A DNA stretch of 64,000 bases from Labeo rohita (GCF_022985175.1 NC_066874.1:6257604-6321603), one strand, 5' to 3'; shown: positions 1 through 11,660, counted from the first letter of the stretch. Translations and numbers: made by a program. The notes: generated by a model not told the origin, from the letters alone.

Positions 1-694
1 TCTCAGATGCCTGTCGTTGTGGCATCACACAGACAGAGGCCGCTCCCACGATAGTTGATTGACATGAGCGTCTTACCTCAGACCTGTCTTACATCAGCTG
101 TAACAGTCCGACCTCCATTGTCTCGATGCCGGAGCAGGGATGTAAGTTAGACAAGAATATCTCTGATTGAACGACTGAGGTGTTGTGTTGCTGGATGTAA
201 TAATAAACATAGTCGTCGTCATTTACTACCGACATCTGAGCCGCTGAAGATGCAGTGGATTACGTTTTTTTGTGAAGGGAATGCGCCTCCCGATCTACAT
301 ACATCCATCTATGTTTGCGGGAATCATTCGTGATCCAGCTTCATTTACAGCAGAAGTGTATATAAGGTTTTTTTTAATGAATCTTTGCAATTGCCTTTCC
401 TAATAACATGCTAGTTAGGAAGTTTAGCGGCTAAATGCAGTTAAATGCAGCTGAAGTAAACAGGCTCGTCACTCCACAGAGAGAAGAGAGGGGCGGGGCA
501 AGCAGAGCTTATTAACATTTAAAGCAGCCTCGACCAGAACAGGATGATTTTTGCAGAGCTGATTTTGGCAAGGTAAAAAAGGGTGTTGTTTTACACTACC
601 ATTGAGAATTTTTAAACAAAGTATATTATAGACTTTTCATTAAGACCCTAAAGAATCATATCAACTTGTGGAAAATGGGCATCCGATGACCCCT
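1..694 (+). mobile_element. TTAA-flanked non-autonomous DNA transposon with THAP remnant, copy 1 (cut by window edge)
   Basis: The right end reads GCATCCGATGACCCCT followed by TTAA at 695-698. It is the inverted counterpart of the left ends of the copies at 15068 and 18134, which also abut TTAA. TTAA target duplications are typical of piggyBac-superfamily elements, so that assignment is inferred. The left end lies outside the window. The interior carries a THAP-like coding remnant on the plus strand, then a conserved non-coding half including a GAGAAGAGAGGGGC stretch shared by all three copies. No transposase is present. Confidence 0.8.
178..333 (+). pseudogene. THAP-type C2CH zinc-finger remnant inside TTAA element
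   Basis: The frame starting RCCVAGCNN runs 51 codons to a TGA. Cysteines at residues 2 and 7, a Trp at 27, and a Cys-x2-His pair at 47 and 50 (VCGNH) fit the THAP signature C-x(2,4)-C-x(35,50)-C-x2-H. There is also a Pro 18 in the HLLP segment, as in THAP domains. THAP domains are sequence-specific DNA-binding modules found in P-element-like transposases and host regulators. The stop falls directly after the C-x2-H pair and no downstream domain follows, so this is a fragment and not a working gene. The copies at 15127-15351 and 18439-18639 keep the N-terminal half but differ in frame near the second zinc ligand pair. The identity rests on motif spacing only. Confidence 0.6.
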
Positions 695-759
695 TTAACC
701 AAAATAACCCAACTGCAGTTTGATTGAGATTAACTGGAATGTACAATGAAAAAACATGA

Positions 760-1460
760 TTTTTGAAAATTGATAAAAACAGAGTTATGTTTTTGCAAAA
801 GAACTGTATATATTTCAATAACTACTGTTGAATTGATCTTTCTATCAATTAAAGAATCCTGAAAAATATGCATCATGGTTTTTACAGAAATATTAAGCAG
901 CACAACTGTTATCAACATAGATAATAATATAAAAATGTTGGTAACACTTTAAAATAAGGTGTCATTTGTTAATATTAGTTCAAGTATTAACTAACATGAA
1001 CGAACAATGAACAATACATTTATTGCACTACTTATTAATCTATGTTAATGCTAGTTAATAAAAAACAGTTGTTTATTATTTGTTCATGTTAATTCACAGT
1101 GCATTAACTAATGTTAACAAACACAATTCGTGGTTTTGATAATGCATTAGTAAATGCTGAAATTTACAATAACTAAGATTTATTAATGCTGTAGAGGTAT
1201 TGTTTATTCGTAGTTCATGATAACTAATGAACCTTATTGTAAAGTGTTACCAAAATGTTTCTTAAGCATTAAATCAGCATATTAGAATGATTTTTGCAGG
1301 ATCATGTGACACTGAATAATGAATACAGAGAATGTAGTGTTTGCCATCCCAGGAATAAATTAAGTTTTTAAATATATTAAAATATACATTTTACATATAT
1401 ACAATGTTAGTGTTTTTACTGTATTTTGTATTGAATAAATGCAGTCTTGTTAAGCAAAAG
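760..1460 (+). repeat. Dispersed repeat (GATCATGTGACACTGAA type), split by a nested hAT element
   Basis: Halves at about 760-939 and 1252-1455 match one family also seen at 34860, 46080, 48148 and 48830. Diagnostic pieces are AAAGAATCCTGAAAAA, ATCAGCATATTAGAATGATTT, GGATCATGTGACACTGAA and AATAAATGCAG. At the 46080 copy the family ends in CCAAACTTTTGAACGGCAGTG. The match is interrupted exactly by the element at 940-1251. Confidence 0.7.
940..1251. mobile_element. hAT-like MITE with perfect 8-bp target duplication
   Basis: Inverted ends GGTAACACTTTA...AAAGTGTTACC are flanked by identical 8-mers AAAATGTT (932-939 and 1252-1259). The 8-bp duplication points to the hAT superfamily. The element is 312 bp, non-coding and internally AT-rich, with several TTAACTAA-type inverted segments. 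It sits inside an older dispersed repeat. Confidence 0.85.
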
Positions 1461-1887
1461 AGACAAAATGTGTACAGTAACTTTCACATCCCTTAAGGTA
1501 AGGTCACATTAGTGAAATTTTGTGAGTGAAAAGGTCATTATTCCACTGTAAAGTGTAGTGATGCATCTAAAACTGCTCACACAGCTAATTTTCAAACCAA
1601 GCAGCTTTATGTCGGTCAAAAAGCTTCATTCATATGACCAATCAGCATGCAGAAACAAACCTTGCCCTAATAACTAACATTACATATACCAGGTCATTTA
1701 GTGTTTCTCATTATATTATCCAGATTTTTAACAAATGAGTTAAAAATTAGATGCATAAGATCACACTGAAACACACATTCACATTCAAAAACACTCATTA
1801 ATGATCCCACACACCGACACAATGACGTACACGCACGTGTGGCACCTCAGAGAAGTGTAAGTTTATGAATGGCAGTAGAACTCTTAC
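1461..1887 (-). other. Intron 3' of the second PLPPR5 coding exon
   Basis: Apparently unique sequence on the 3' side of the 1888 donor. No further coding exon is visible between position 1 and 1887, so the next exon lies outside the window. Confidence 0.5.
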
Positions 1888-2076
1888 GGTGACGGTGGGG
1901 ATTGCGGTGACCAGCGAGTACACCAGCACTGGAGGAGCTTTGCTGTCATCTTCAGGTCCCGGATACGGCTTGGAGAAGGCTTTATCGAAGCAGAAGAATC
2001 CTTGAACGTGCACTGGGAACGTGTCCGTATACTCAAAGTAGTATGCCAGGAGAACCGTTCCTGCCATGATCACCAG
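1888..2076 (-). CDS. plppr5: PLPPR5-like phospholipid phosphatase-related protein, second coding exon
   Basis: This minus-strand exon of 189 bp (63 codons) supplies residues 27-89 of the predicted protein. It starts LVIMAGTVLLAYYFEYTDTF and contains KPYPGPEDDSKAPPVLVYS. These blocks match the PLPPR/PRG family. YYFEYTDTF and KPYPGPED favour PLPPR5 over PLPPR1 or PLPPR4, judged from memory of the family. Residues 27-40 finish membrane segment 1; 41-75 form the first extracellular loop with Cys55; 76-89 begin membrane segment 2. The acceptor is TTCTATTTCCAG before CTG and the donor is ACC followed by GTAAGAG; both junctions are phase 0. PLPPR proteins are multi-span plasma-membrane proteins related to lipid phosphate phosphatases but generally lacking the catalytic residues. 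They act in neurite and filopodium growth. The regions that carry catalytic motifs lie outside the window. An ATG at 2091 in frame just upstream is a possible alternative start. Confidence 0.9.
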
Positions 2077-2463
2077 CTGGAAATAGAACATGATTCCAGT
2101 TTAGAATAGAAAATCCGTTCTAATACGTGGACGCTGGCGTTCTGGAATAAAACACAAGCTGCAGTCGGAATCTTCAGCAGAGTGAAGGAACAAACAGAAG
2201 AAAATAAAAAAAGATGATTCTCCCCCGTAAAAGAAGTGACAGAAGATTTTGTGGCGTGAATGAGTGAAGACAGCATGAAAGGATGCTGAGAGAACGGCTA
2301 GAATCTCTTCAGCTGTGCCTATCTATAGAAATAAAAAAAGAGACGCATGGAAGACGCAAATAAAGAAAGAGAGGCATTTTACAGAAAAGAAAACAAGCAA
2401 ATGAGAATGATCAAGGGAGAGAAGAAAAATAGGGGAGGAGGAAAAGAGATGGCAATGTTGTAG

Positions 2464-2571
2464 AGCGAAAGAGAGAGAGAGGAGCACTGGAGGGATGAGA
2501 CAGAGACAGAAACCCTGGGAGGAAGAGAGAGAGAGAGAGTGAGAGAGAGAGAGCGAGGAGGGGGGGGCGTG
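2464..2571 (+). repeat. GA-rich microsatellite
   Basis: An interrupted (GA)n tract, purest at 2525-2553, followed by a short poly-G run (GGAGGGGGGGGC). It explains the serine/leucine-rich minus-strand open frames here, which are not genes. Confidence 0.85.
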
Positions 2572-2889
2572 TGCATCTGTGCTCACAGCGGGAGAGGAAA
2601 TGGGTACATCGCTACAAGTACAACATGCAGTTCTTTTCGATTTTTAGGCAGAAAAGATAAATAGCATGCCATTTATTACAAAAATTTATGGAATGTCACT
2701 TTTCTGGGTACAAACAGGGCCTGAAACTCTAAAAAAAAATTGCTTTCTATTCAACAAAAGGTCAGTGAAATTATATGCTTTCTTTCAGAATCTTTGGAAA
2801 ACGCTGACTGACAACCCTAAATATTATATTAGCTGTACATAGAGTATGTTTTTGTTTAAGTTTGCAAACTGTATTTAATGAAGATTACA

Positions 2890-4010
2890 TAAGGAAATAT
2901 AGCTGCAAGCAGCAATTAAGGCATCAAGCACAATCAGAGGCAAAATAAGGAGCTAAGCATGGCATGGAGCGGCAGACCAACTGCAACAATGAGCAATTCA
3001 AGCCATTTTAGGATAATTCTAGTCAAAATGGCTGAAAAATTATAAATTCAACCTCTAGTAATATAATTTAATGGGATATAACGTTTGACCAATAGGTGGC
3101 AGTGTAATCAAATCGATGTGGTCTGGTCAGTGTAAGGAGGCAATGGCACATACATAGTTTGGTGTCAATATGTCAAAGCTTTGCAGAGATACAGCCTCAG
3201 ACGTAGTCTGGCATCATGTTTCAAATTTGTTGCATTGCTATACAAAAATGGTTTTGTCTATCAACACGAAATTCATAAATTTTTATATCAGCACAGTCTT
3301 TGAATCGACTTTGGTAAAATTGGACCAACTGTTGAGGAGGAGTTCTAAAATGTATGTGTTCAACATAAGTCAAAATTGCGGACAGGAAGTTCAGCTGACT
3401 ATGGCATAATTGGTATGTATGTTGTCAGCATGACCCAAAGAATATTTAAAGACCAGTTTCATTACAGAAGACTAATGCTATCAAAAGTTATTAGGATTTT
3501 TGAAAATTTCATTATTAATGAACAGTTTATTACTCCTAACCAATAGGTGGCGCTGTTACCAAATTGATGTGGCGTGGTCAGTGTGAGGTGACAATGGTAC
3601 ACACCAAGTTTGCAAATATTTCAAAGTTTTGCAGAGATACAGCCACAGACACTGTTTGGCATAATTCCAGCAAATTCGTTGATGAGTTAAACAATAACCG
3701 CTTCATATATCGACACGAAATCCACAAGTTTTTGTCAGCATGGTCTGAAGATGATCTGAGCCAAATTTGGTGAAAATTGGACCAACAGTCTAGGAGGAGC
3801 TCGAAAAAGTATTTTTTCAACATGAATAAAAATGGTGGACTGGAAGTTCGGCTGACTATGGCAAAATTGGTATCTGTTCTTGGCATGACCCAAGGAATAT
3901 ACCGAGATCTCTTTCATTACAACAGGCCAATTTAATCAACTGTTCTTAGCGTTTTTTAAAAATTCTTTATAACTTTTGGCCATAAGGTGGGATGCCCCCA
4001 AACTTTTTGA
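2890..4010 (+). repeat. Tandem repeat of an approximately 450-bp dispersed unit
   Basis: CCAATAGGTGGCAGTGT near 3090 recurs as CCAATAGGTGGCGCTGT near 3540 (period 451 bp) and in degraded form as CCATAAGGTGGGATGCC near 3980. The two units share GGTCAGTGT, TTTGCAGAGATACAGCC, ATCAACACGAAAT/ATCGACACGAAAT and ATTGGACCAAC. The left part, starting GCTGCAAGCAGCAATTAAGGC, resembles a widespread fish repeat. Short open frames inside are repeat-derived. Confidence 0.75.
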
Positions 4011-4637
4011 GTACTGTCATGTACTAATTGACTAATTAACTTTCTTTCCACAACTTTTTGGTAGCAGTATTTAGGTAACAAAACTGATTCTAATCTAGCA
4101 GTTCTTACTACAAATACACAGTGTTTTGTGCCTCTAACTGACAAGTGTCTTGAGACCTTCACACATAAATCGCACTTCATTGTGACATCATCTAGCATTT
4201 TTAAATATGATTGGTGAGAAAACAGAGAGCCATGGAAAGAGAATGGGAGAGAAATGGGAAAATAGACAGCCATAGAAAGAGCATGGGAGAGAAATGGAAA
4301 TTGCTGGAGTGTAAAAAGTATTTGCACGCATGTGTAGGTGCACCTGTGTGCAACTGCAATGACATTGGATCCATAACCCTCTTATGTCAGTGCTTCCACT
4401 AATGTCCTATGAAACATTAACAGCCTATAGTTCAGGGCAGGCTTATAGCAGCTGATGTTTGGAAACACTAATCAAATGGTTTTCTCTTCATCGCTCTGTT
4501 CCAAAACTATTTATTAAAGCCAATGTTTTCTCCTTTTTCAGTAATTTAAAATTAAACTATATAGATAATAGACCTATTTTGTAATTGTTTTGCAAAATTT
4601 TTTTAATGAAATTAAAATATTTATTCTGAATTTGTGC
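4011..4637. other. Intronic sequence, no feature recognised
   Basis: It contains a short direct repeat, CATGGAAAGAGAATGGGAGAGAAATGG versus CATAGAAAGAGCATGGGAGAGAAATGG, about 42 bp apart (4232 and 4270). I see no coding signal. Confidence 0.4.
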
Positions 4638-4725
4638 TGTCAATCGATTCAAAAACTGAATCACACTTTTTTTTTTTAATTAATTGTGATTAATCCCACC
4701 TAACATTAAAGTTTTTAAATATACT
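4638..4725 (+). repeat. Fragment of the GGGCTGTCA/ATTAATCG palindromic element
   Basis: GCTGTCAATCGATTC...TTAATTGTGATTAATCCC resembles the left end of the elements at 22689 and 58778, but the rest is missing. Confidence 0.4.
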
Positions 4726-5039
4726 TTTATATTGCAATAATTTCACATTCCGTTTTAGAATGAATGTAGCAACAACATAAAGACAGAACAGTTTTTGTTT
4801 AATGGCATCGTTTTATGACTGAAGGTGAGTACCACAGATACCATTACTACTGACGTCTCTAGGAAATCATTTTTTTCTCTAATATTTAACCATTGACTAT
4901 AGACATTTGACATTACAGTACAATTGAGAGCTATCAATTTTAACAAATAAAAAATAACAACTTCTAATTTAAGTGCACTTAAAACAATCTTCACATAAAC
5001 CCATTATTTACCTGTGCCCTTCTGCAAGTAGGAAATATA

Positions 5040-5650
5040 CAGAATAAAGTTATCAAACACTAAATTTTAAATGAAATATAAATGATTCCTTAAAGCTACA
5101 AAAGTTACCCTAGTAAAAAAGTAATCGATTTAAAATGCATTTATTTTATACTAAGTATAGTTCAAGTCTATTGACATAATTACTGACATATTGCTTAAGA
5201 CTTACTGATATAAAAATAGTAATTAAACTTTATTTTGGAGTACTACTTGTGCACAATGCACATTTCTTAATATTAAGCCTAAAATGTGTTTTAATGTCAC
5301 TATTGATGAGGACTATATGATATTTAAATAATATCCATCTTTAAATGCAAAATATTTAAAGATAACCTAAAGTATACTTGCAATAGTTCAACTTTAGCAC
5401 AATCAGATATACTTAAGTACAGTATATCTTTAGTTGGACTTAGTTTGATCAGCACTGCTTCTGCACAAATAAAATGCATTAAGTACACAATTAGTTGTTC
5501 TAATTTAGCAGACTTTAAATATACCAGTTTAGTATACTAAAAGTACAACTGCAGGGTATTTTTATTAAGCACATAATGTGTAAATGTATTTGTAGTATAT
5601 TTAGCATGAAATAATTGTATTTAAAATACATTTTAGTATATTTATTTTTA
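5040..5650 (-). repeat. AAGTATACT-rich dispersed repeat, copy 1
   Basis: Segments such as TATACCAGTTTAGTATACTAAAAGTAC, CTGCAGGGTATTTTTATTAAG and AAATGCATTAAGTAC recur in inverse orientation at 43385-43690. The body contains many short TATACTAA-type inverted pieces. Boundaries are approximate. Confidence 0.55.
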
Positions 5651-7540
5651 ATCTTTTTATTAGGTTATTTTGGCTGCTATTACTTTAAGAGCTGCCACTG
5701 CTGAATTTGACTAGCGTCTGCTGTAAAGTATGCATCTGAAAAGATGTGTGTCTAAATTAACGCAGTTCTTGTCAAGAAAAAAAGAGACTGAAGCAGCAGT
5801 TGTGAGTGGGGTGGCCAAACCTTGCCCCATCTCTGCGTTAAATGTATTTAACCCTGTTAAACTGGAAAAATAATCGCCTGCGTTAACATGCAAATTTTGA
5901 CAGTCAATTCCATTCATTAATATTACCCTGGGTTGAATAAAAATGAAATGGCTTGTATTGAAATCACAATGGCATTGTTTTCCAATGCTGTGAAAACACT
6001 GAATTTGTCTTTGTTGCTCTACTTTCTGTTCAACCCAGTTATTTTGTGATTTCTCCCACTATTTGTTGCTTCTAACATCATATTTAATTATAATTTTTAC
6101 ATTTTTAATAACACATATCAGTAGCTCAATGTTGTGGAAATCACCACAGTGATCCAATTTTACAAAGTATTCTGTTCTTGGTAGAAAGAAAGAATATCGA
6201 CGGGGATAATGGGGTGTGCTGCACATAAATTTATTTGCTAAACCTGTTATTAAGACATTTTTGCACTGATCATCAACTCCTGTAACATGCAACTTCAGAA
6301 ACCCAATAATTGGCAATTGTAAAACTCATCCTGCTATGGTAGTCCCTCAAAAAATGGTATTTACAGCCCCTGGTCAGACATAAACATTTGAAATGATTCA
6401 GATGGCTAGTTCTACATCTGGTCTCATCCTGGTCTTGTTGGGGTCATTGTCAGAGATGATAATTACCAAATTCTATCATCCATGAGTGCTTGAATTCCTA
6501 ATAAACAATTGTGAAAACCCATGAAGCTCTTGTAAAAATTCATTCTTGTTCTGCTCCAGTAATATCTTTTCTGCTGACTGCTTCTGTCTCCTCCCGCTGT
6601 GCGTGCTTTCATGTTATTTCTAGCTCCTATCCCACATGAACACGAACATGAGTTTTCCGCTCTCACTCATCTAAAAGCTATCAACAGAGTTCTGCACCCA
6701 GCTTTAGTCTGCTTTGTAAGCCCTCACAGTATTTCCTAACCTTTTTTTCATTATAGGTAACTCAACAGCCGCATCAGTAGCTTTTCATCAGCACCAAACT
6801 AGAAACGGATTTAACCGATATTACACCTGGTATCTTTCAACAATACGATTTATTTAATTAAAGTACTATTTATCACAAACAATACTGTGGGTGAAAAAGA
6901 CTCATTAAGTATTTTCCCCCTATAATGAGACACATGAGCTTGTTTGTCACGAGCCAACTCACAATCCTGGCCAACCATAGAGAATCGTTCTTGAGAAAAG
7001 CCTAACAATTAATTTATTTACAGATGAAAATCATATTTTTGAAATTCACATCCTTCCTGGTAGGAACTCACCAACTCAAAACATATGTCTGATGTACCAG
7101 TTTATCTAAAGATTCTGTTGCAGATTCTGACTAACATAAGATAAAACCTAATTTTAATCCTGCCATATTAACACAGTCCTGTGTCACAGGGTTAAAAACA
7201 ATCCTTTGTAAAGTAGGTTACAGCTAACAATTTTGATGGCTTCATCTGACAGTTAATCAAATGAAATAATTCAATTTTGACACAAGGCTTTGAATAATAA
7301 TTCACTCATGCCTCAAATCCTGTGTTAATTACAATATCCCAAACACAAACAGTTTAATACAGACAGTTTTAGTGTGCAATTAACAATTTGCTTAAAGATA
7401 ATAATACTTATTAATACTTAATACTAACATAACCTAGAGAAATCCTCTCTAAACTGGTTTGGAATAAATCTGGATAACAGAGAGATAAAATCTATAAAAA
7501 TGTCCAAAATAATCAAAATATTCCAACTCCAAACATTTAT
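5651..7540. other. Intronic sequence, no feature recognised
   Basis: AT-rich and apparently unique. The short open frames at 5711-5917, 6059-6316 and 6463-6666 have no recognisable domain and no paired splice context. Confidence 0.4.
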
Positions 7541-7549
7541 AAAAATATT

Positions 7550-8130
7550 AAGTTTTTTTTTTTGTGGTGTTCAAAAGTTTTCACCCCCCAGCTCTTAATG
7601 CATCGTGTTTCTTTCTGGAGCATCAGTGAATGTTTGAACCTTTTTTAATATTTGTGTTTGAGTCCCTCAATTGTCCTCAGTTTAAAAAGATGGATCTCAA
7701 AATCATACAGTCACTGCTCTGCTGGAAAGGGTTCAAATATGAAAAACTGAAGAATCTGCAGGACCAGGGGGATTTTTCTGAAGAACAGTGCTCAGTTTAA
7801 CTGTTCAGAACAAACAAGGGACTCATGAACAATCATCACAAAACAAAAAAACAGTCATAGATCATCCAGGTAACCATACACAGTATTGAAGAACCAAGGG
7901 TTCCCAATCTTTTGAAGGGGGTTATTTTAATAATTTCAACTTTTTTTTTTTTGTCTATATGTAAACATCTTTTATGTAAAATATCTTACTCTTTAATTCT
8001 TAGTACTGTTATGCCACATATTTTCTGTAATATTAATTTTACACATTCTGATGGAAATTCATCTTTGCATCACAGGAATTTTAAAATATATATAAAAATA
8101 AAATAGCAAAAATAGAAAAGTTATTTTTTA
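7550..8130 (+). repeat. Truncated relative of the Tc1/mariner-like MITE at 9927
   Basis: TTTTCACCCCCCAGCTCTTAATGC, TCTGGAGCATCAGTGAATGTTTGAACC, ATCATCCAGGTAACCA and AACCAAGGGTTCCC recur at 10289-10660. The TIR-bearing outer parts of the 9927 element are absent on the left and decayed on the right. Confidence 0.65.
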
Positions 8131-9060
8131 TTTTAAATTGTAATAATATTTAAACACAGCTTTGGCGAGCACAAGAGAATCCTAAACTCTGTTGTGTGCT
8201 ATATTGTATTATAATGTCCCATGTGTACTATCACTACTGTTTTAAAGCTCAAAATAGTTTTATGCAAAATTATCACCAGGACCTGTAAGAATAAAGCAAT
8301 TTTACTGCTCTGTTTGCACACATTTAATAGAAAATGAAAGCAGATGTGGCTTTGCATACTGTGTATGTATTCAACAACAATCTCTGATATTAAAGACAGT
8401 AGCCTGCATGTTTAACTATAATGTGGAGGTCTGTTATATAATGTACTCAGTTTATGCTAATATCTCCGTCAAGATAAATAAGCATGGAAAAAACGCATTG
8501 CATAAAGCCCTGACAGGAGTGACAGAATTGAATTCATTATCTCATTTTCAATGGACGTGCTAATTGCGAACAGAAGGCATGTGCCCTTGTTTAGCAATGC
8601 TGAAGAAGAAAGGTCATGCATCCACATAACAGGACAGATGGGCACAAGTCAAATGAACCCAACATTTTCACAAGAAATAATTATAAATGCAACCAAGAAA
8701 TGAGGTTTTGTCATATCTTGGGTGCTGCAAATGTCATAAATACATTTCTCTGTTTATTTGATGAGAGAAATAGGCCTATGTCACAAATGTGTTTGATTAA
8801 ACATGGGACTTTTAAAGCACGGTCCCACTTTGTGGCCTCATTTTTAGAGCGAGTCCACTGCTTAGTCAGTTTTTCAGTCTTTCTGAATTTTTAACTGCTG
8901 TGCCAGCAAATAAAAATTCAGGCGTCATGCTAACTCTGCCACTCTGTCAAAAACTGACAAGAGGCTGACAGAGAAAAAGAAAATGTCTTTGGCTAACTTT
9001 AGCTCATGCCGGTAGCCCTCATGCACAGGAAAGAGGAAAAAACAGCTTGAACTAGCCTAG
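8131..9060. other. Intronic sequence, no feature recognised
   Basis: Unique-looking AT-rich DNA. The 92-codon open frame at 8616-8894 has no recognisable domain. Confidence 0.4.
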
Positions 9061-9180
9061 GGTGGTTAACCAGTCTCTCAGCCTGACCATGCTGGTTATG
9101 TTGGTTTTAGATGGGTTTGTGGACCAGCTGACTGATTTGCCAAACCAGCTTCAGCTTTGTCAGCTCACTAATTGTGAATC
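9061..9180 (+). repeat. ACCAGC/GCTGGTT minisatellite-like repeat
   Basis: Clustered AACCAG, GCTGGTT, GACCAGCTGAC and AACCAGCTTCAGC units resemble the common fish accagc repeat. It is short and degenerate. Confidence 0.5.
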
Positions 9181-9210
9181 TTTTAATAGTAAAGAAGTTT
9201 TTTTGACAAA

Positions 9211-9628
9211 TGTCTGGACCACATAACCAGTCACAAGGGTCATTTTTTCAAACTGATTTATACATCATCCAAAAGCTGAATAAATAAGCTTTCCATTGAT
9301 GTATGCTTTGTTAGGATAGGACAATATTTGGCCAAGATACAATCTGAATCTGAGGGTGCAAAAAAAATCAAAATACTGAGAAAATCACCTTGTGTTGTCC
9401 AAATGATGTTCTTAGCAATGCATATTACCAATCAAATATTACATTTTGATATATATTTAAGGTTGAAAATTTACAAAATATCTTAATGGAACATGATCTT
9501 TACTTAATATCCTAATGATTTTTGGCATAAAAGAAAAATCAATAATTTTGACCCATACAATACTATTTTTTTTTTGGATATTGCTACAAATATACCGTTA
9601 TACTTAAGTTTTGTAGTCCAGGGTCACA
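9211..9628. mobile_element. MITE with GGACCACA...TCCAGGGTCACA ends
   Basis: The left end TGGACCACATAACCAGTCAC and right end TTTTGTAGTCCAGGGTCACA are inverted counterparts. The interior (TTCTTAGCAATGCATATTAC, AATATCTTAATGGAACATG, CCTAATGATTTTTGGCATAA) is what I recognise as a widespread cyprinid repeat. It has no coding capacity. Confidence 0.65.
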
Positions 9629-9926
9629 AATGACTTTTAAAAATCTTTTATCCTGAAACTAATTATTAAACATTAACAGCAATATAACAGTTTAATAGTC
9701 TCACCTAAATTAAAAAAATATCCAAGGGATCTTCCCAACCAGACCATGGGATAACTGTGCCCTCTGCTGTTCACATACTGTATTTCAAAGGCAGTCCTGT
9801 ATTTTCAAGGGCAGTCCTTTCATCCAAGAGGGTTTCTTTAATCAGCTGACAGAGAACAAAAAACATGATGGTTGTCTTGTCACTGAAACGGCTACTTTGC
9901 AATTTGCTGAATCATACACAATGTTA
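9629..9926. other. Intronic sequence, no feature recognised
   Basis: A short unique stretch containing two near-identical pieces, TGTATTTCAAAGGCAGTCCT and TGTATTTTCAAGGGCAGTCCT (about 9779 and 9799). Confidence 0.35.
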
Positions 9927-10827
9927 CCGTTTTATGCAAAAGTTTGGGAACCCCTTGCAGAATCTGTGAAAATGAGAATAATTTTAATGAAATAAGAAAG
10001 ATCATACAAAATGCATGTTATTTTTTTATTTGGTACTGTCCTGAGTAAGATATTTTACATAAAAGATGTTTACATGTAGTCCACAAGACCAAAAATAGCT
10101 GATTAAAACTTTTGAACAGAACTTTTTTGAAACTTTTTTGAAAACTTTTGAACAGGATGAAAATGTCCAAATTTTTGAAGTATCATTTTTTCCCCATTTA
10201 GTACTGCCCTTTGGAAGCAACAGAAGATACTTGCATGTTTCCTGGAAGACAAATTAAGTACAATTTACCTTGATCTTCAAATTCAAAAAAGTTTTCACCC
10301 CTCCGGCTCTTAATGCGTCGTGTTTCCTTCTGGAGCATCAGTGAATGTTTGAACCCTTTTTAATAGTTGTGTTTGAGTCCCTCAGTTGTCCTCAGTGTGA
10401 AAAGATGGATCTAAAAACCATACAGTCAGTGCTGGAAAGGGTTCAAATATGCAAAAGATGCTGAAAAACTGAAGAATCTGCAGGACCTGGAGGATTTTTC
10501 TGAAGAACAGTGCTCAGTTGAACTGTTCAGAACAAACAAGGGACACATGAACAACCAACACAAAACAAACAAACAAACAAACAAACAACAACAAAAAAAC
10601 AGTTGTAGATCATCCAGGTAACCACACACAGTATTAAGAACCAAGGGTTCCCAAACTTTTGAAGGGGGTTATTTTAATCATTTCAGCTATTTTTCGGTCA
10701 TGTGGACTATATGTAAACATCTTTTACGTAAAATATCTTACTCAGGACACTACTAACTAAGAAATAACATGCATTTTGTATGATCTCTCTTATTTTGTCA
10801 CAGTTCCCAAACTTTTGCATAAAACTG
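9927..10827. mobile_element. Tc1/mariner-like non-autonomous element with TA flanks
   Basis: The inverted ends are CCGTTTTATGCAAAAGTTTG and CAAACTTTTGCATAAAACTG, each next to TA (9925-9926 and 10828-10829). A second inverted pair inside (CATACAAAATGCATGTTATTT; TAAGATATTTTACATAAAAGATG) makes the outer 200 bp of both arms complementary. A TA duplication is the Tc1/mariner hallmark. No transposase remains. A (CAAA)n run lies at about 10560-10590. Confidence 0.75.
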
Positions 10828-11626
10828 TATAAACTCTGTGTGTGTGTGCATACACACATATAAACACACATACACATCCACACATCCCCTACACAAGTGA
10901 TTTATCAAATGCTTTTATGCAGAGTGATGGAAAAAATACTTTAGCGCCACATGCGAAACCGTGGCGAACAGATGGTAGGCATGCTATTCAAAAAGTTTGT
11001 GTGTTTTATTTATAGAAGCACAAATACAAAAACTTTGTTCAGAAGTGGATCATTCCTATTACTCTTATTCCTCCTGTTCCAAGAGCCACTAGCTGAGAGG
11101 TAAGCTACTTTTTACAACAGCTATGTAATCCTATTGCACCTGGGGAAATTACACTGCTGTATTGAGTGCAGAAATGACTCTGCTGTATTCTGCTTGTAGT
11201 GTAGGCTGCATGACATTTAGGTTTTACAATTTGTTGATGACAATCTATTTTTCTATAGATGAAAATAATAAAGCAGCAGAGCTACTGAAGGTGTGGGATC
11301 ATAAAACTGGCTCACAGATGCTCATGTAGGATGTTCAATGATGCCCACATACGGTGAAAATAACTGATATGAGATAAATAACAAATTGGGTCTGTAAAGC
11401 TCAGAGGGAAAAAGTTTGAATAGAACTCTCTTGTATGATTATATTGTTGTTTGTTTCAGCAAGTTACCAAATGAATGCTGAATTGAGAATTCATAGATGC
11501 ACGTCTACCAATTATTCAGTGAAATAACTGCACGATTGCCCATGTATTTTTGCACGCAAGAGAATGCATTAGTGAAAGTTTTACTATTACAAAAAGTAGA
11601 AAACAAGAGACCTAGTTTTCAGAGAT
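10828..11626. other. Intronic sequence, no feature recognised
   Basis: A short CA/TG-rich tract at 10838-10890 precedes apparently unique DNA without coding signal. Confidence 0.4.
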
Positions 11627-11660
11627 TTGTTTGTGTGTGTGTGTGTGTGTGTGTGTGCGC
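11627..11660 (+). repeat. (TG)n microsatellite
   Basis: About 15 uninterrupted TG units ending in TGCGC. It explains the CVCVCV-type open frames here. Confidence 0.95.

Noticed and set aside
2323..2586. Serine/leucine-rich minus-strand frames upstream of the PLPPR5 exon as a possible signal peptide exon
   Set aside because: They are translations of the (GA)n microsatellite; the true upstream coding exon is at 17224-17301.
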